A stretch of 64,000 nt of DNA from Nocardioides sp. QY071 (GCF_029961765.1 NZ_CP124681.1:5146001-5210000), one strand, 5' to 3'; positions 8,549 through 17,880 are shown, numbered from the stretch's first letter. The notes: a model not told the origin generated them from the sequence alone. Numbers and translations are program-made.

Positions 8549-8616
8549 GAAACTGGCGCTTGGACGAGGAAGCTTCCTCGTCCCAGCACCAGTTTCACCG
8601 GCCGGCCGGTGAAACT
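8549..8616. repeat. Nested palindromes between tetR and pckG
   Basis: A 22-bp perfect palindrome, ggacgaggaag plus its complement, lies at 8562-8583. It is flanked by a wider pair gaaactgg (8549-8556) and ccagtttc (8589-8596). Overlapping the right arm is a 26-bp perfect palindrome centred on ggccggcc (8591-8616). Together they make a compact stretch able to form alternative cruciforms. The two flanking genes are convergent, so a role in transcription termination is possible. A decayed repeat element is the alternative. Confidence 0.7.
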
Positions 8617-8629
8617 CACCACCGGCCGA

Positions 8630-8668
8630 AAAAGCACAGTGCCCCGGCTCCGAGGAGCCGGGGCACTG
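8630..8668 (-). terminator. Rho-independent terminator of pckG
   Basis: The stem cagtgccccggctc (8637-8650) pairs perfectly with 8655-8668 around a 4-nt loop. Read on the minus strand it is followed by a run of five T (complement of the A tract at 8629-8633). It lies 15 bp downstream of the pckG stop. Confidence 0.88.
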
Positions 8669-8683
8669 CGAAGAGGTGAGACC

Positions 8684-10507
8684 TCAGGCGTTGTCCAGGG
8701 CGGACGCGACCCGACGGTGCGCCTCCCAGATCTCCTCGGGGAGACCGTCGAACTGCGCGAGGTGCTTCTCGCGGAAGCCCATCTCCTGCTGCCAGCGCGG
8801 TACGTCGATGGTGAGCAGGGTGTCGAGGTCGGCGAGGCACTGCTCGTCGAGGCCCTCGAGGTTGAGCTCCTCGCGCTTCGGCAGCACGCCGACGGCGGTC
8901 TGCACGCCCTCGACCTCACCGTTGAGGAACTCCATGAGCCAGTTCAGCGGGCGCAGGTTCTCGCGGTAGCCGGGCCACAGGAAGCGACCGTCGTCGCCAC
9001 GCTGGAACCAGTTGACGTGCGCGAAGATCGGCTTGGTCGTCGCGCGGCCGATGACCTCGAGCCAGTGCGCGGCGTAGTCCGCCTCCGAGTACGACATGAA
9101 CGGACGCATCGACATCGGGTCGTAGCGCAGCACGCCCTCGAGGCCGTCGGCGGCAGCGGTGGCCTCGGCGCCCAGGGTGAGGCCGTCGTAGACGCCCTCG
9201 GCGATGTCGGTGATCGCACGGATCAGCGGCTCACGATCGCGCGTGCGGCCACCGAAGATGATGCCGTGGATCTCGACGCCCTTCGGGTCCTCGAAGTCCT
9301 TGGCGACGTTCGGGACGTTGGCCAGGGTGGTCGTGAAGCGGGAGTTCGGGTGCGCCCACGGGTCGTCGGCGTGCTCCGGAGCCCGGTCGGCGATGACCTC
9401 GCCCTTCCAGTCCTCCCAGCCGTCGAGGTCGGTCGGCTTCTCGCCGCGACCCTCCCACCAGACCTCCTGGGTCTTCGGGTTGTAGGCGACGTTGGTGAAG
9501 ATGGCGCCGGTGCCGTCGACGATGGAGTCGATCGCGGTCGGGTTGGTCTTCTCGTTGGTGTCCTTCGCGACACCGAAGACGCCGTTCTCCGGGTTCATCC
9601 CGTAGAGCTTGCCGTCGTCGCCGACCCAGATCCACGCGATGTCGTCGCCGTAGAACTCGACGTAGTAGCGGTCACCGAGGGCGTCGGGCGCCAGCGTCAT
9701 CGCGAGGTTCGTCTTGCCCGAGGCCGACGGGAAGCCACCGCAGATGTTGTACTTCTTGCCGGTCTGCTTGTCGGTGATGCCGAGCAGCATGAACTGCTCC
9801 ACGAGGAAGCCGTTCTTCCAGCCGTCGTAGGAGCCCTGGCGCAGGCCGTGGGCGATCTTGCCGAGCAGCGCGTTGCCGCCGTACGACGAACCGAAGTGCA
9901 GGATCGTGCGCTCGTCGGCGACGGTCACGAAGTAGCGCTTGTCGTCGGGGGTGCCCTGGCCGAGGTTCTCCAGGTCGCCGGTGACGTGCACGGCCTTGAC
10001 GAACGAGTCGCCGAGGTCGTTGACGTACTCGACGCCGACGCGGGCCATGCGGATCATCTGCATGACAACGTTGCGGTTGTCGGTCAGCTCCACACCGGCC
10101 GCGAACTTCTCGACGGGCGAGCCCTTCGGCGACATGAGGTAGGGGATGACGTACATCGTCTTGCCCGCCGAGGCGCCGGTCATCAGCTCGACGAGCTTCG
10201 GCTTCATCTCGGCGGCGGGCTTCCAGTTGTTGTAGACGCCCTTGTCGGCCTCGTTCGAGGTCGCGACGATGGTGCGCTCCTCCGCGCGAGCGGTGTCCTT
10301 GTAGTAGGAGCGCGAGTAGTAGCGGCCCTCGCCGGCGGGGAGCAGCTCGCCCGCGTCCAGTGCCTCCTGGATCAGGCGCGCGTCGTCGGCCGCGGACACG
10401 ACCTCGATGCGCTCTGCTCCGGTGATGTTGGCCCAGTGTGCGACGTACTCACGGACGTGGGGGTTGGTGAGACCCGCCTCGTCGAGCGTCCGCTCCACAT
10501 CAACCAT
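8684..10507 (-). CDS. pckG: Phosphoenolpyruvate carboxykinase (GTP)
   Basis: 607 residues, the usual length of the GTP-dependent enzyme. It converts oxaloacetate plus GTP to phosphoenolpyruvate, CO2 and GDP, the entry step of gluconeogenesis. The P-loop FPSASGKTN lies at about residues 259-267, preceded by the reactive Cys of CGG (residue 256). Mn-binding and substrate residues sit in FGSSYGGNALLGKIAHGLR (residues 205-223). The gene is monocistronic, with a strong terminator behind it. Growth on steroid-like or aromatic acids would need this enzyme. Confidence 0.97.
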   Translation of the reverse strand: MVDVERTLDEAGLTNPHVREYVAHWANITGAERIEVVSAADDARLIQEALDAGELLPAGEGRYYSRSYYKDTARAEERTIVATSNEADKGVYNNWKPAAEMKPKLVELMTGASAGKTMYVIPYLMSPKGSPVEKFAAGVELTDNRNVVMQMIRMARVGVEYVNDLGDSFVKAVHVTGDLENLGQGTPDDKRYFVTVADERTILHFGSSYGGNALLGKIAHGLRQGSYDGWKNGFLVEQFMLLGITDKQTGKKYNICGGFPSASGKTNLAMTLAPDALGDRYYVEFYGDDIAWIWVGDDGKLYGMNPENGVFGVAKDTNEKTNPTAIDSIVDGTGAIFTNVAYNPKTQEVWWEGRGEKPTDLDGWEDWKGEVIADRAPEHADDPWAHPNSRFTTTLANVPNVAKDFEDPKGVEIHGIIFGGRTRDREPLIRAITDIAEGVYDGLTLGAEATAAADGLEGVLRYDPMSMRPFMSYSEADYAAHWLEVIGRATTKPIFAHVNWFQRGDDGRFLWPGYRENLRPLNWLMEFLNGEVEGVQTAVGVLPKREELNLEGLDEQCLADLDTLLTIDVPRWQQEMGFREKHLAQFDGLPEEIWEAHRRVASALDNA

Positions 10508-10687
10508 GTGCTATTCGCCAGCCTTTCGGTCCTTGTCAAGGTGTGGGCACGCTACCCCACAGCCCACCCGGTTTTTTCCGGGGTTCGAATCGTGCGATCC
10601 GTGGACACCGTCGTCCGCGTGACAGTCACCATGACACCCGATTTGCGTTGACGCACATCCGCGCGAGTTGGATCGTTCAACCGGCGT
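10508..10687. other. Intergenic region upstream of pckG
   Basis: About 180 bp without a credible gene. On the minus strand it holds a TTGACA (complement at 10534-10539) that could serve as the -35 of the pckG promoter. There is also a short inverted repeat CCCGG-TTTTTT-CCGGG at 10567-10582. I see no riboswitch-like structure. Confidence 0.45.
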
Positions 10688-12544
10688 TCAGCCGCCGGCC
10701 GGGCCGGCAAGGATCTCCCGGGCCCGCCGCAGTCGGCGGAAGTACGTCGCCCGGCTGAGGTACGTCGCCCGCATCACCGCCTCATGGGTGGCGCCGGCGG
10801 TCAGGTAGCGGCGGACCACGAGGTCGTGCAGCACGGGCTCGGCCGCGAGCAGCTCCGCGACGCGGGCCCGCACCCGCGCCTGCACCGGCTCACCGGCGGC
10901 GGGGTAGTCCTCGAGGGCGGCGACGAGGTCGACCTCCGGGCCACCCTGCTCGGCCACCACCGCGGCGTGGAGCAGCCCGGCGAGGCCGGGGGGCCCGACG
11001 TCGGCGACCCAGGTCGTCACCGGGACACCGTCGACCTCGCGGCGCAGGCTCACGGCCTCGGCGTACCCGTAGGCCTCGAGGACGGCACGCTCCTCAGCCA
11101 GGTCGCCGACCAGGTTGACGTGATCGCTGCGCGGGTTGCCGATGCCGCACTGGGCGAGCCCCGCCGCGTTGCGGACCCGGACGACCTCCGCCTCGTCGAC
11201 GTCGTCGAAGGTCAGCTGGACCGCGCTCAGCACCGCCCGGTCCGGTCCGCCGGCGCGACGGGCGTGCTCGACGACCGGCGCGACCAGCCGGCGCCGTGGG
11301 CCGGTGATGCCCTCGGCCGCGGACATCGCGAGGGCGGCGACGAGCGCGACCGGGCGTCCGTCCCCGCGCCGGACGACCCGGGTGCCCTCACCCAGCCACG
11401 GCGCGACCACCGGCCACACGCCGGGGTGGCGCACCGCCAGCTCGCGGCGCACGACGGCCGCGTCGCTGGCGCGCCAGCGGTCCGCATAGTGGCGACTCAG
11501 CGTGGTCGGCCCGAGTCCTGCCCGGATACCGGGGTCCGCGACCAACGCGGCCAACCGCGGCAGCGCACCCGCTTCGCCGGCGACCGCGCGGGCGTGCTCG
11601 TGCTCGGCGACCCGCAGCACCGCGGCCGCTGCCCGTACCGGCTCCTCGGCCCGCAGCCGGTCGGCGAGCTGGCCGGCGAGGGAGGGATGCAGCACCAGCC
11701 GGTGGCCGACCGCCTCCACCACGCTCGTCTCCCGCAGCGCGGCGACCAGCTCCTCGACCCGGTCGGGGAAGAGCGCCGCCAGCATCGGTACGTCGACCCC
11801 GGCGGCGAGGACCAGCACGGCGAGCAGGTCGGGGTCCAGCCGGTCGAGCGCCGCGTCGGTGAGGTGGGCGACGAGCTCGTCACCTGAGCTGCGCACCAGC
11901 TCCGCGAGGTCCCGATCACCGTCACCGGCACCGGCGGCGGCGGCCCAGGCCCGGGCACCGAGGACGAGTGCCAACGGCAGTCCGCCGGCCTGCGCGACGA
12001 GCGTCGCCCGCGCTGCCGGGTCGTCGAGACCCCAACGGACGAGGAGGGCGTCGGCCTCGGCCGGCGTGAGCCCTGCCAGCCGGACCTGCACGGCCAGGGC
12101 GGCGAACGGGTCGGGCAGCCAGCGCGCCGGCAGGGTCCGCGCCGCGAGCACGACGCACGCGTCGTCCGGCAGCCTCGCGATCGCGGCCACCAGGGCGGCG
12201 AGCGCGGGACCGAGTGCGTCCACCTCGTCGACCATCACCACCCGGCCCGGACCCTCCACCGCCTCGAGCCTTGCGAGCACGTCGTCGACGCGCGCATCGA
12301 GAGCCACGACCCCGCGGCCGGAGCGCTCCCCACGCCGGCCCGCCTCGCGCAGGCCGGCGCTCTTCCCGCTGCCGGCGCGGCCGGTGACCACGAGCAGGCG
12401 GTGCGGTCCGACCGGGTCGAGCAGCAGGTCCAGCCGGCGGTCGAGGTCGGCGGGACAGGCGTAGCGCCGGGCATCCAGTGTGGCGGCGTACGACGCCAGC
12501 GTCGGCCCCGCGGGCTGCCCCGTCCGGAGCCGGACGATCCCCAT
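10688..12544 (-). CDS. STAND/NACHT-like ATPase with C-terminal HTH (MalT/LuxR-like regulator)
   Basis: 618 residues. The N-terminal third is a P-loop ATPase: Walker A GRAGSGKS (about residues 56-63), Walker B VVMVDEVDAL (about residues 103-112), then a GGLPLAL motif as in STAND signal-transduction ATPases. The middle is Ala/Leu-rich and probably helical. The C-terminus ends in a helix-turn-helix-like segment, THEAVMRATYLSRATYFRRL. The architecture suggests a ligand- and ATP-controlled transcription factor. The Ala-rich middle looks unlike TPR. It is divergent from an IclR gene with a shared palindromic operator. The probable promoter is leaderless (TAGGCT 7 nt before ATG). Targets unknown. 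Confidence 0.75.
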   Translation of the reverse strand: MGIVRLRTGQPAGPTLASYAATLDARRYACPADLDRRLDLLLDPVGPHRLLVVTGRAGSGKSAGLREAGRRGERSGRGVVALDARVDDVLARLEAVEGPGRVVMVDEVDALGPALAALVAAIARLPDDACVVLAARTLPARWLPDPFAALAVQVRLAGLTPAEADALLVRWGLDDPAARATLVAQAGGLPLALVLGARAWAAAAGAGDGDRDLAELVRSSGDELVAHLTDAALDRLDPDLLAVLVLAAGVDVPMLAALFPDRVEELVAALRETSVVEAVGHRLVLHPSLAGQLADRLRAEEPVRAAAAVLRVAEHEHARAVAGEAGALPRLAALVADPGIRAGLGPTTLSRHYADRWRASDAAVVRRELAVRHPGVWPVVAPWLGEGTRVVRRGDGRPVALVAALAMSAAEGITGPRRRLVAPVVEHARRAGGPDRAVLSAVQLTFDDVDEAEVVRVRNAAGLAQCGIGNPRSDHVNLVGDLAEERAVLEAYGYAEAVSLRREVDGVPVTTWVADVGPPGLAGLLHAAVVAEQGGPEVDLVAALEDYPAAGEPVQARVRARVAELLAAEPVLHDLVVRRYLTAGATHEAVMRATYLSRATYFRRLRRAREILAGPAGG

Positions 12545-12551
12545 GTCCCTC

Positions 12552-12597
12552 AGCCTAGGATTGGTGTTGACGAGTGGTCAACGGTTCGGCGTAAGGT
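12552..12597. promoter_or_regulatory. Divergent promoters and operator between ATPase regulator and IclR gene
   Basis: A 6+5+6 palindrome GTTGAC-gagtg-GTCAAC lies at 12566-12582. On the plus strand TAAGGT (12592-12597) ends 6 nt before the GTG of the IclR gene, with TTGACG (12567-12572) as a possible -35 inside the palindrome. On the minus strand TAGGCT (12557-12552) ends 7 nt before the ATPase ATG. One bound regulator could therefore control both genes. Confidence 0.65.
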
Positions 12598-12603
12598 CGC
12601 GAC

Positions 12604-13299
12604 GTGTCCACCAGCCTCCTGCGCGGCCTGCGTGCCCTCGAGATGCTGGGCACCGAGGCCCTCGGGGTCTCCGAGATCGCCCGCCGGCTCGGCGTCGACA
12701 AGGCCGGCGTCTCCCGGATGCTCGGCCAGCTGCACGCGGAGGGCTGGGTGCTGCGCACCGGCGCGCGCTACGTCCTCGGCGAGCGCGCGCTGACGATGGC
12801 CACCACCGACCCGGCCGGCGTACGGCGCCGAGCCACCCGGGTCGCCGCGCAGCTCCACGAGCGCACCGGCCTGACCGCGGTCGTGCTCCGGCTCTCCGGC
12901 GACGGCAGCCAGCCGGTGGCCGTGGCCGGTCCGACGGACTTCCTCGAGCCGGACGAGCCGTTCGAGCACCTGTGGTCCACGGCCGGGGGCGTCGCGCTGC
13001 TCGCGCAGCTCCCCGACCCCGAGCTCGAGCGTCGTCTCGCCGTCTCGCCCTGGCCCCGCCCGTCCGCCGCCGCACCCCGCGACGCCGCCGACGTGCGGCG
13101 ACTCGTGCGGGCCGTGCGGTCCGGCTCCGCCGCGGAGGAGCGGTCCTGGACCATCGCCGGCGTCAGCTGCGTCGCCCTCCCGTGGCCACTGCTCGAGCCC
13201 GCGCCGCCGTACGCCGTGCTGGCGGTGGGCCCGACCGACGACCTGGAGCGCGACCCCGACGCGGTCCGGCAGGCCGTGCGGGACGCGGTCGCGGGATGA
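12604..13299 (+). CDS. IclR-family-like transcriptional regulator
   Basis: 231 residues. The N-terminus is a winged HTH (LRALEMLGTEALGVSEIARR and GVDKAGVSRMLGQLHAEGWV, about residues 8-50), as in IclR regulators. The C-terminal half resembles an IclR effector domain (AAQLHERTGLTAVVLRLSG) but is shorter than usual and lacks the classical signature. GTG 12604 lies 6 nt after a TAAGGT -10 box, so translation is probably leaderless. It shares an operator with the divergent STAND-like ATPase gene. Effector unknown. Confidence 0.8.
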   Translation: MSTSLLRGLRALEMLGTEALGVSEIARRLGVDKAGVSRMLGQLHAEGWVLRTGARYVLGERALTMATTDPAGVRRRATRVAAQLHERTGLTAVVLRLSGDGSQPVAVAGPTDFLEPDEPFEHLWSTAGGVALLAQLPDPELERRLAVSPWPRPSAAAPRDAADVRRLVRAVRSGSAAEERSWTIAGVSCVALPWPLLEPAPPYAVLAVGPTDDLERDPDAVRQAVRDAVAG

Positions 13300-13363
13300 G
13301 CCCCGCCCAGGAGTCTCACCCTGGTCTCACCCTGCGCCGATCCTCTCGGCGGCACGCCGCCGG

Positions 13364-15154
13364 ATGGCCACGATCACCGGCGTGACCACTTCTCCGCGCC
13401 GCGTGGCCGGCCTCCTCGTCGCCCTCATCCTCGCCCTTGCCGCCCTGGTGGTGCCACGGGCCCACGCCGAGACCGGCGCGTCGGGCAGCGGCAGGGCCGT
13501 CACCGTGACCCCGGCCCGGCCGATGGCCGGGGAGCGGACCCGGTTCAGCGGACGGATCGGCGCGAAGAACGGCCCCGCCGCCCTCGAGCGGAGGAAGGGC
13601 AAGCGCTGGGTCACGGTTGCCCGCGGCAAGGTGAGGAACGGGAAGTTCAAGGTCACCGCGAAGGTGAGGAAGCCCGGGACCTACCGGGTCCGGGCCGGGG
13701 GCTCCACCTCGAAGAAGGTCAAGGTCCGGCTCGCGGCACAGGCGGCGCAGATGGGTGTGGGGGCGCCGTTCGTCGCCGGTCTGCCGCGGCAGGCCCTCGC
13801 CACCTTGACACCGGCGCGCGCGGGCCGGGTGGTCTCCCTGCAACGGCTGACCGGGACGACCTGGTCGACGGTCGCCAGCGGGACCACCGACGGTGCGGGC
13901 GTGGCGAGGATCCCGTACGCCGGCGGCCCGGTCGGCACCGCGTCGTACCGCGTCATCGGCGAGCGCCACCGGGGCTCGGCCGCGACGACCTCGGCACCGC
14001 AGCCGGTGCGCACCGCCGCCTCGCCGGAGCTGGTGAGCGCGGGGACCAGTGCGTCGGAGCACTCCTCCGATCCGTCGGTCTCGGCGGACGGGCGGTGGGT
14101 CGCCTTCAGCTCCGAGTCGCCCCTCCTGCCCAGCGACACCGATGACGACGACGACATCTACCTGTTCGACAGGGTGACCGGAGGCCTCACCCATCTCGTG
14201 GCCGGCGCGACGGGACACGTCAACAGCCCGATCCTGTCCGGCGACGGACGTCACGTCGCGTTCCAGTCCGACGCGATCGACCTCGCCGGCGAGCCCGGCT
14301 ACGACTACGACGTCTTCGTCCTCGACCGCGCCACCGGTCAGGTCGAGCTGGTGTCGACGACGGCGGGCGGCACGATACCGGCCGACGACGACTCCTACCT
14401 CTACGACATGAGCGACGACGGCCGGGTGGTGGCCTTCACCTCGACCGCCACGGACCTGGTGGCGTCCCTGCCCCCGCCGGACCACACCGTGCGGCACGCC
14501 TACGTCCGCACCCGCGGCGACATCAGCCGGGGTCTCGACCGGGTCGGCCTCGGGTGGTCCGACGCCAACGTCTTCGGGCTCGATCTGAGCGCCGACGGTC
14601 GTCGGGTCACCTTCCAGAGCGGCGACACCGACCTGGACCCGGGCGACGTCGACGGGTCCGCCATCTTCGCCTGGGACGTCGCCGTCTCCGGGACGATCTC
14701 GGGCCGGAGCAACCTCACGCCCGACATCGACGCGGACAGCCCCTCGCTGAGCGGCACCGGGGACGTGCTGGCCTTCACGACCGCCGAGGCCCTGTCGGCC
14801 CAGGACCTGAACGGCGCGCGCGACACCTACCTCCGTGTCGCTCCCGGCAGCTTCGTCCTCGCCGGCCCGTACGGCGCCGCGGGCAACCCCGGCGGCACCC
14901 TCTCCGACGACGCCCGGTACGTCACGATGGGGACCAAGAACGTGCTGCCCGGCGACACCAACGGCGGCCAGGCCGACATCGTGGTCTGGGAGCGGGCAAG
15001 CGGCACGAGCACGCTGGTGACCCGCGCCGGGGCCGGAGCCAGCGGCGAGGACCAGCTGTCCGCGGACGGCTCGGTCCTGGTGTTCGGCTCGGCGGCGGCG
15101 GTGGCGCCCGGCGCGACGGGCAACTACGACGTGTTCGCCGTGGTGATGCGATGA
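13364..15154 (+). CDS. Secreted TolB/PD40-type beta-propeller protein
   Basis: 596 residues from ATG 13364; a GTG at 13382 is equally possible. An N-terminal signal peptide (RRVAGLLVALILALAALVV, then AHA) indicates export. Residues about 35-215 hold two Ig-like or carbohydrate-binding-like modules (KGKRWVTVARGKVRNGKFKV). From about residue 220 there are repeated blades of the form DPSVSADGRWVAFSSES, SPILSGDGRHVAFQSD and SLSGTGDVLAFTT, with Asp-rich turns (DTDDDDDIYLFDR). These are PD40/TolB-like WD blades. No enzyme motif is seen. The downstream gene starts within its stop codon, so the two are coupled. A cell-surface or extracellular binding role is inferred. Confidence 0.85.
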   Translation: MATITGVTTSPRRVAGLLVALILALAALVVPRAHAETGASGSGRAVTVTPARPMAGERTRFSGRIGAKNGPAALERRKGKRWVTVARGKVRNGKFKVTAKVRKPGTYRVRAGGSTSKKVKVRLAAQAAQMGVGAPFVAGLPRQALATLTPARAGRVVSLQRLTGTTWSTVASGTTDGAGVARIPYAGGPVGTASYRVIGERHRGSAATTSAPQPVRTAASPELVSAGTSASEHSSDPSVSADGRWVAFSSESPLLPSDTDDDDDIYLFDRVTGGLTHLVAGATGHVNSPILSGDGRHVAFQSDAIDLAGEPGYDYDVFVLDRATGQVELVSTTAGGTIPADDDSYLYDMSDDGRVVAFTSTATDLVASLPPPDHTVRHAYVRTRGDISRGLDRVGLGWSDANVFGLDLSADGRRVTFQSGDTDLDPGDVDGSAIFAWDVAVSGTISGRSNLTPDIDADSPSLSGTGDVLAFTTAEALSAQDLNGARDTYLRVAPGSFVLAGPYGAAGNPGGTLSDDARYVTMGTKNVLPGDTNGGQADIVVWERASGTSTLVTRAGAGASGEDQLSADGSVLVFGSAAAVAPGATGNYDVFAVVMR

Positions 15155-17019
15155 GGGTCCCCGCCACGCTCGCCACCCTGGTGGTGGTCGGACTCCTCGC
15201 TCCGTCGCCGGCCGCCACCGCTGCCGACGACCCCTGGGCCGGCGTGACCTGGTCAGCGCCCGAGGGGGTCTCGCCGGCGGGCATCGACGTGGCCGCCGGT
15301 GGGGTGTGGCCACTGGCCGACGGCAGCCTCCTCGCCCTGTGGTCGGTCGTCGACGACCCGACCGCAGGAGGAGACGGTCCGGCCCAGGTCTGGTCGAGCA
15401 GCCGCGGGCCGGGCAGCGAGGTCTGGACGCCACCCGTGGCCGTCAGCGACTTCCAGCAGTACTTCACCGCCTACCCGAACTTCGTCTGGGACGTGGATCC
15501 GTCCGGCGCGGCGGTGGTGGCCTGGACGCAGTACGACGACGCCGCCGACGTGTGGACCTACCGCGCCGTCGTCCGCACCGCCGCCGGCACATGGGGTGCG
15601 CCGACGACGGTCGCCGCAGGTGAGACCGACGGGCTCGGACCGATCAGTCTCGCCGGCCGGAAGGCGGTGGCGGTCGCCCCCGACGGCGGGGCGACGGTGG
15701 CGTTCGAGGCCAGGGAGCCGGCCGCGAGCCCCGGTGAGACGAGCGCGGACAGGGAGGTGTTCCGCACGCACTGGTCCGGCACGGCGTGGACCGCGCCCGA
15801 GGAGGTCTCGGTCGAGACCCCGCCCTTCCCGATCGTGTGCGCCGAGCCCGACCCGGACGACTGCCCCGACCGCGAGGGCCACTCCGACCAACCGGCCGTT
15901 GCCTTCGACGGGTGGGGCCGGGAGTGGATCGCCTGGGTGCACACCGAGGCGGCCGACGAGCCCGCCGAGGAGGCCGGCATCTTCGTGAGGGGCGCGGTCA
16001 CCAGCCACCTGGCCACAAGTTCCGAACAGGATCCGCGCACCTTCGCCCTGGCGGGGATCGACGCCGACCCCGCCGGCGGCATCGCCCTGGCCTGGACCCG
16101 CGAGGTCGCCTCCGGCAGGGAGACCTGGGCCCACGCGGGTGGCGACGTGACCGGCGCGACCAGCCTGATCACCCCCGCGTCGGTGAACGGGTCGGTCCGC
16201 TCGATCGCGATGGCGCACGGCCAGGCGATGGTCGTCGTCGCGACGGGGACGGCCGGCGTCGACGGGAGCCGCGACCTGCTCACCTCGCACCGCGCCGCCA
16301 CGGGCGCCTGGGCGACGCCCGCACCGATGGTCGAGGGCAGCAGCGCGGTCCGCGGTGTGGGGGGACGAGCGTTGATCACCCCGGCCGGCGTACCCGTCCT
16401 CGGCCACACCGACGGCGGCGACGGTGCGGTGCTCGCCCCGACGACCTCCGGGTGGGCCCGCACCGAGGTCGACGGTGTGCTCGGGTCGCTCCAGGTCGCC
16501 GCCTCCGGCGTGCTGTACGCCGGGTCCCGCGTCGTGGACGGCGGAGTCCACCGGCTCCGCGTGAGCGTGAGCAGCGCAGGGCCGGCCACGGTGACGCCAC
16601 CCTCCCCGCCCCCGGGCCCGGCGCCACCGCCGGGGCCGACGCCGGGGCCGACGCCGAGCCCGCTGGTCGTCGTCGACGACGGCGCCCTCGGGCGCTCGAG
16701 CGGCTGGCAGCGGAAGACCAGAGCGGCGTACGACGGTGGCACCGCCCTGCTCGCCAAGCGCAAGGGGGCCGTGCTGACCCTGCCCCGGACGCCGCTGACG
16801 CAGGTGGGCGTCCTCGCCACCACCTGCCGGCGCTGCGGGAAGGTCGAGGTGTTCGTGGGGAAGCGCAGGGTGGGCCGGATCTCGTTGAAGGGCGCGAGTG
16901 CCCACCAGCAGACCCGGCTGCTCCCGGCCTTCGCGGCGCGTTCGGGCAAGGTGCGCCTGGTGGTGGTCACCCGCGGCCGAGCGGTGCGGATCGACGCCCT
17001 GGTGATCCGCGCGGGCTGA
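15151..17019 (+). CDS. Secreted protein with repeated WT-type blades and Pro-rich linker
   Basis: 622 residues. The ATG overlaps the upstream stop (ATGA). A signal peptide (ATLATLVVVGLLAPSPAATA) is followed by recurring segments of about 50 residues such as SGTAWTAPEEVSV, AAGTWGAPTTVAA and ATGAWATPAPMVE, which read as beta-propeller or sialidase-like blades. A short Cys-bearing insert (about residues 230-240) and a Pro/Gly linker (about residues 485-507) precede a C-terminal beta domain with a CRRC motif. No catalytic residues are recognisable. With the preceding gene it forms a two-gene secreted-propeller operon of unknown function. Confidence 0.8.
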   Translation: MRVPATLATLVVVGLLAPSPAATAADDPWAGVTWSAPEGVSPAGIDVAAGGVWPLADGSLLALWSVVDDPTAGGDGPAQVWSSSRGPGSEVWTPPVAVSDFQQYFTAYPNFVWDVDPSGAAVVAWTQYDDAADVWTYRAVVRTAAGTWGAPTTVAAGETDGLGPISLAGRKAVAVAPDGGATVAFEAREPAASPGETSADREVFRTHWSGTAWTAPEEVSVETPPFPIVCAEPDPDDCPDREGHSDQPAVAFDGWGREWIAWVHTEAADEPAEEAGIFVRGAVTSHLATSSEQDPRTFALAGIDADPAGGIALAWTREVASGRETWAHAGGDVTGATSLITPASVNGSVRSIAMAHGQAMVVVATGTAGVDGSRDLLTSHRAATGAWATPAPMVEGSSAVRGVGGRALITPAGVPVLGHTDGGDGAVLAPTTSGWARTEVDGVLGSLQVAASGVLYAGSRVVDGGVHRLRVSVSSAGPATVTPPSPPPGPAPPPGPTPGPTPSPLVVVDDGALGRSSGWQRKTRAAYDGGTALLAKRKGAVLTLPRTPLTQVGVLATTCRRCGKVEVFVGKRRVGRISLKGASAHQQTRLLPAFAARSGKVRLVVVTRGRAVRIDALVIRAG

Positions 17020-17077
17020 GGCCGCCAGACGACTCCCGGTCACCGGTACCCGCGTCCCGTGCGACCGGGACGGCTGT

Positions 17078-17851
17078 TTGGCTGGCGTCGTGCTGCGCAC
17101 CCACGCCCCCGAGGTCGCCGGCCTGCTGGCCCGCCTGCCCCTCGTCCCGGTCGACGCGCTGGTGGCCGACGAGCCCGACGAGGTCGTCGCCTTCGCCGAG
17201 CAGTTCGCCGTCGACGTCTCGATGATCAGCCCCGACCAGCGACAGGCCCTGATGACCGCCCTCGGCCCGCGGACCCGCACCTTCGCCGGCCACCTGTACG
17301 TCGCCGACTGGCTCCCCCGCGCCCGCCGCGCCCTGGACCAGCTCGCCGGTTCGACGACGCCCTGGCCGGTCGCGACCGACCCCGGCGAGGACCCGTGGCC
17401 CACGCTCGACGAGCTGTGGCGCGCCATCGCCCGGCTCCGCGTCCTCGACCCGCTGACCACCGAGTTGCTCCGGCTGCGCCAGGCTCGCCAGCACAACTGC
17501 CGGATCTGCCAGTCGCTGCGCAGCCGCTCGGCGCTGGACGCCGGTGGCGCCGAGGAGACCTACGCCGAGATCGACGACTACGCCGCGAGCAGCCTGTCCG
17601 AGCGGCACCGGACCGGCCTGGCCGTGGTCGACGCCCTGGTCTGGGACCCGTCCGGGCTCGGCCCCGACCTGGTCGCCGACGTCCGACGCCACTTCTCACC
17701 GGCCGAGCAGGTCGAGGTCGTCCTCGACCTGCTGCGCAACGCGGCCAACAAGATCTCGGTCTCCCTCGGGACCGACGAGGCCCACGTCACCGAGGGCACC
17801 GAGGTGTACGACGTGCTCGAGGACGGCAGCGTCGTCTTCGGGCTCGGTTGA
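17078..17851 (+). CDS. Carboxymuconolactone decarboxylase/AhpD-like protein
   Basis: About 257 residues from TTG 17078 (GGGA at a good distance); GTG 17090 is an alternative. The central segment RQARQHNCRICQSLRS (about residues 133-148) carries the CxxC plus upstream His of the AhpD/CMD fold. In related proteins that pair is a thiol redox centre for peroxidase activity. The rest is helical and Ala/Leu-rich. It stands alone between a secreted-protein gene and a membrane-protein gene. Whether it reduces peroxides or acts on a lactone cannot be decided from sequence. Confidence 0.82.
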   Translation: MAGVVLRTHAPEVAGLLARLPLVPVDALVADEPDEVVAFAEQFAVDVSMISPDQRQALMTALGPRTRTFAGHLYVADWLPRARRALDQLAGSTTPWPVATDPGEDPWPTLDELWRAIARLRVLDPLTTELLRLRQARQHNCRICQSLRSRSALDAGGAEETYAEIDDYAASSLSERHRTGLAVVDALVWDPSGLGPDLVADVRRHFSPAEQVEVVLDLLRNAANKISVSLGTDEAHVTEGTEVYDVLEDGSVVFGLG

Positions 17852-17880
17852 GCGACGCCAGGACGGGTAGGAGCGCCCCC

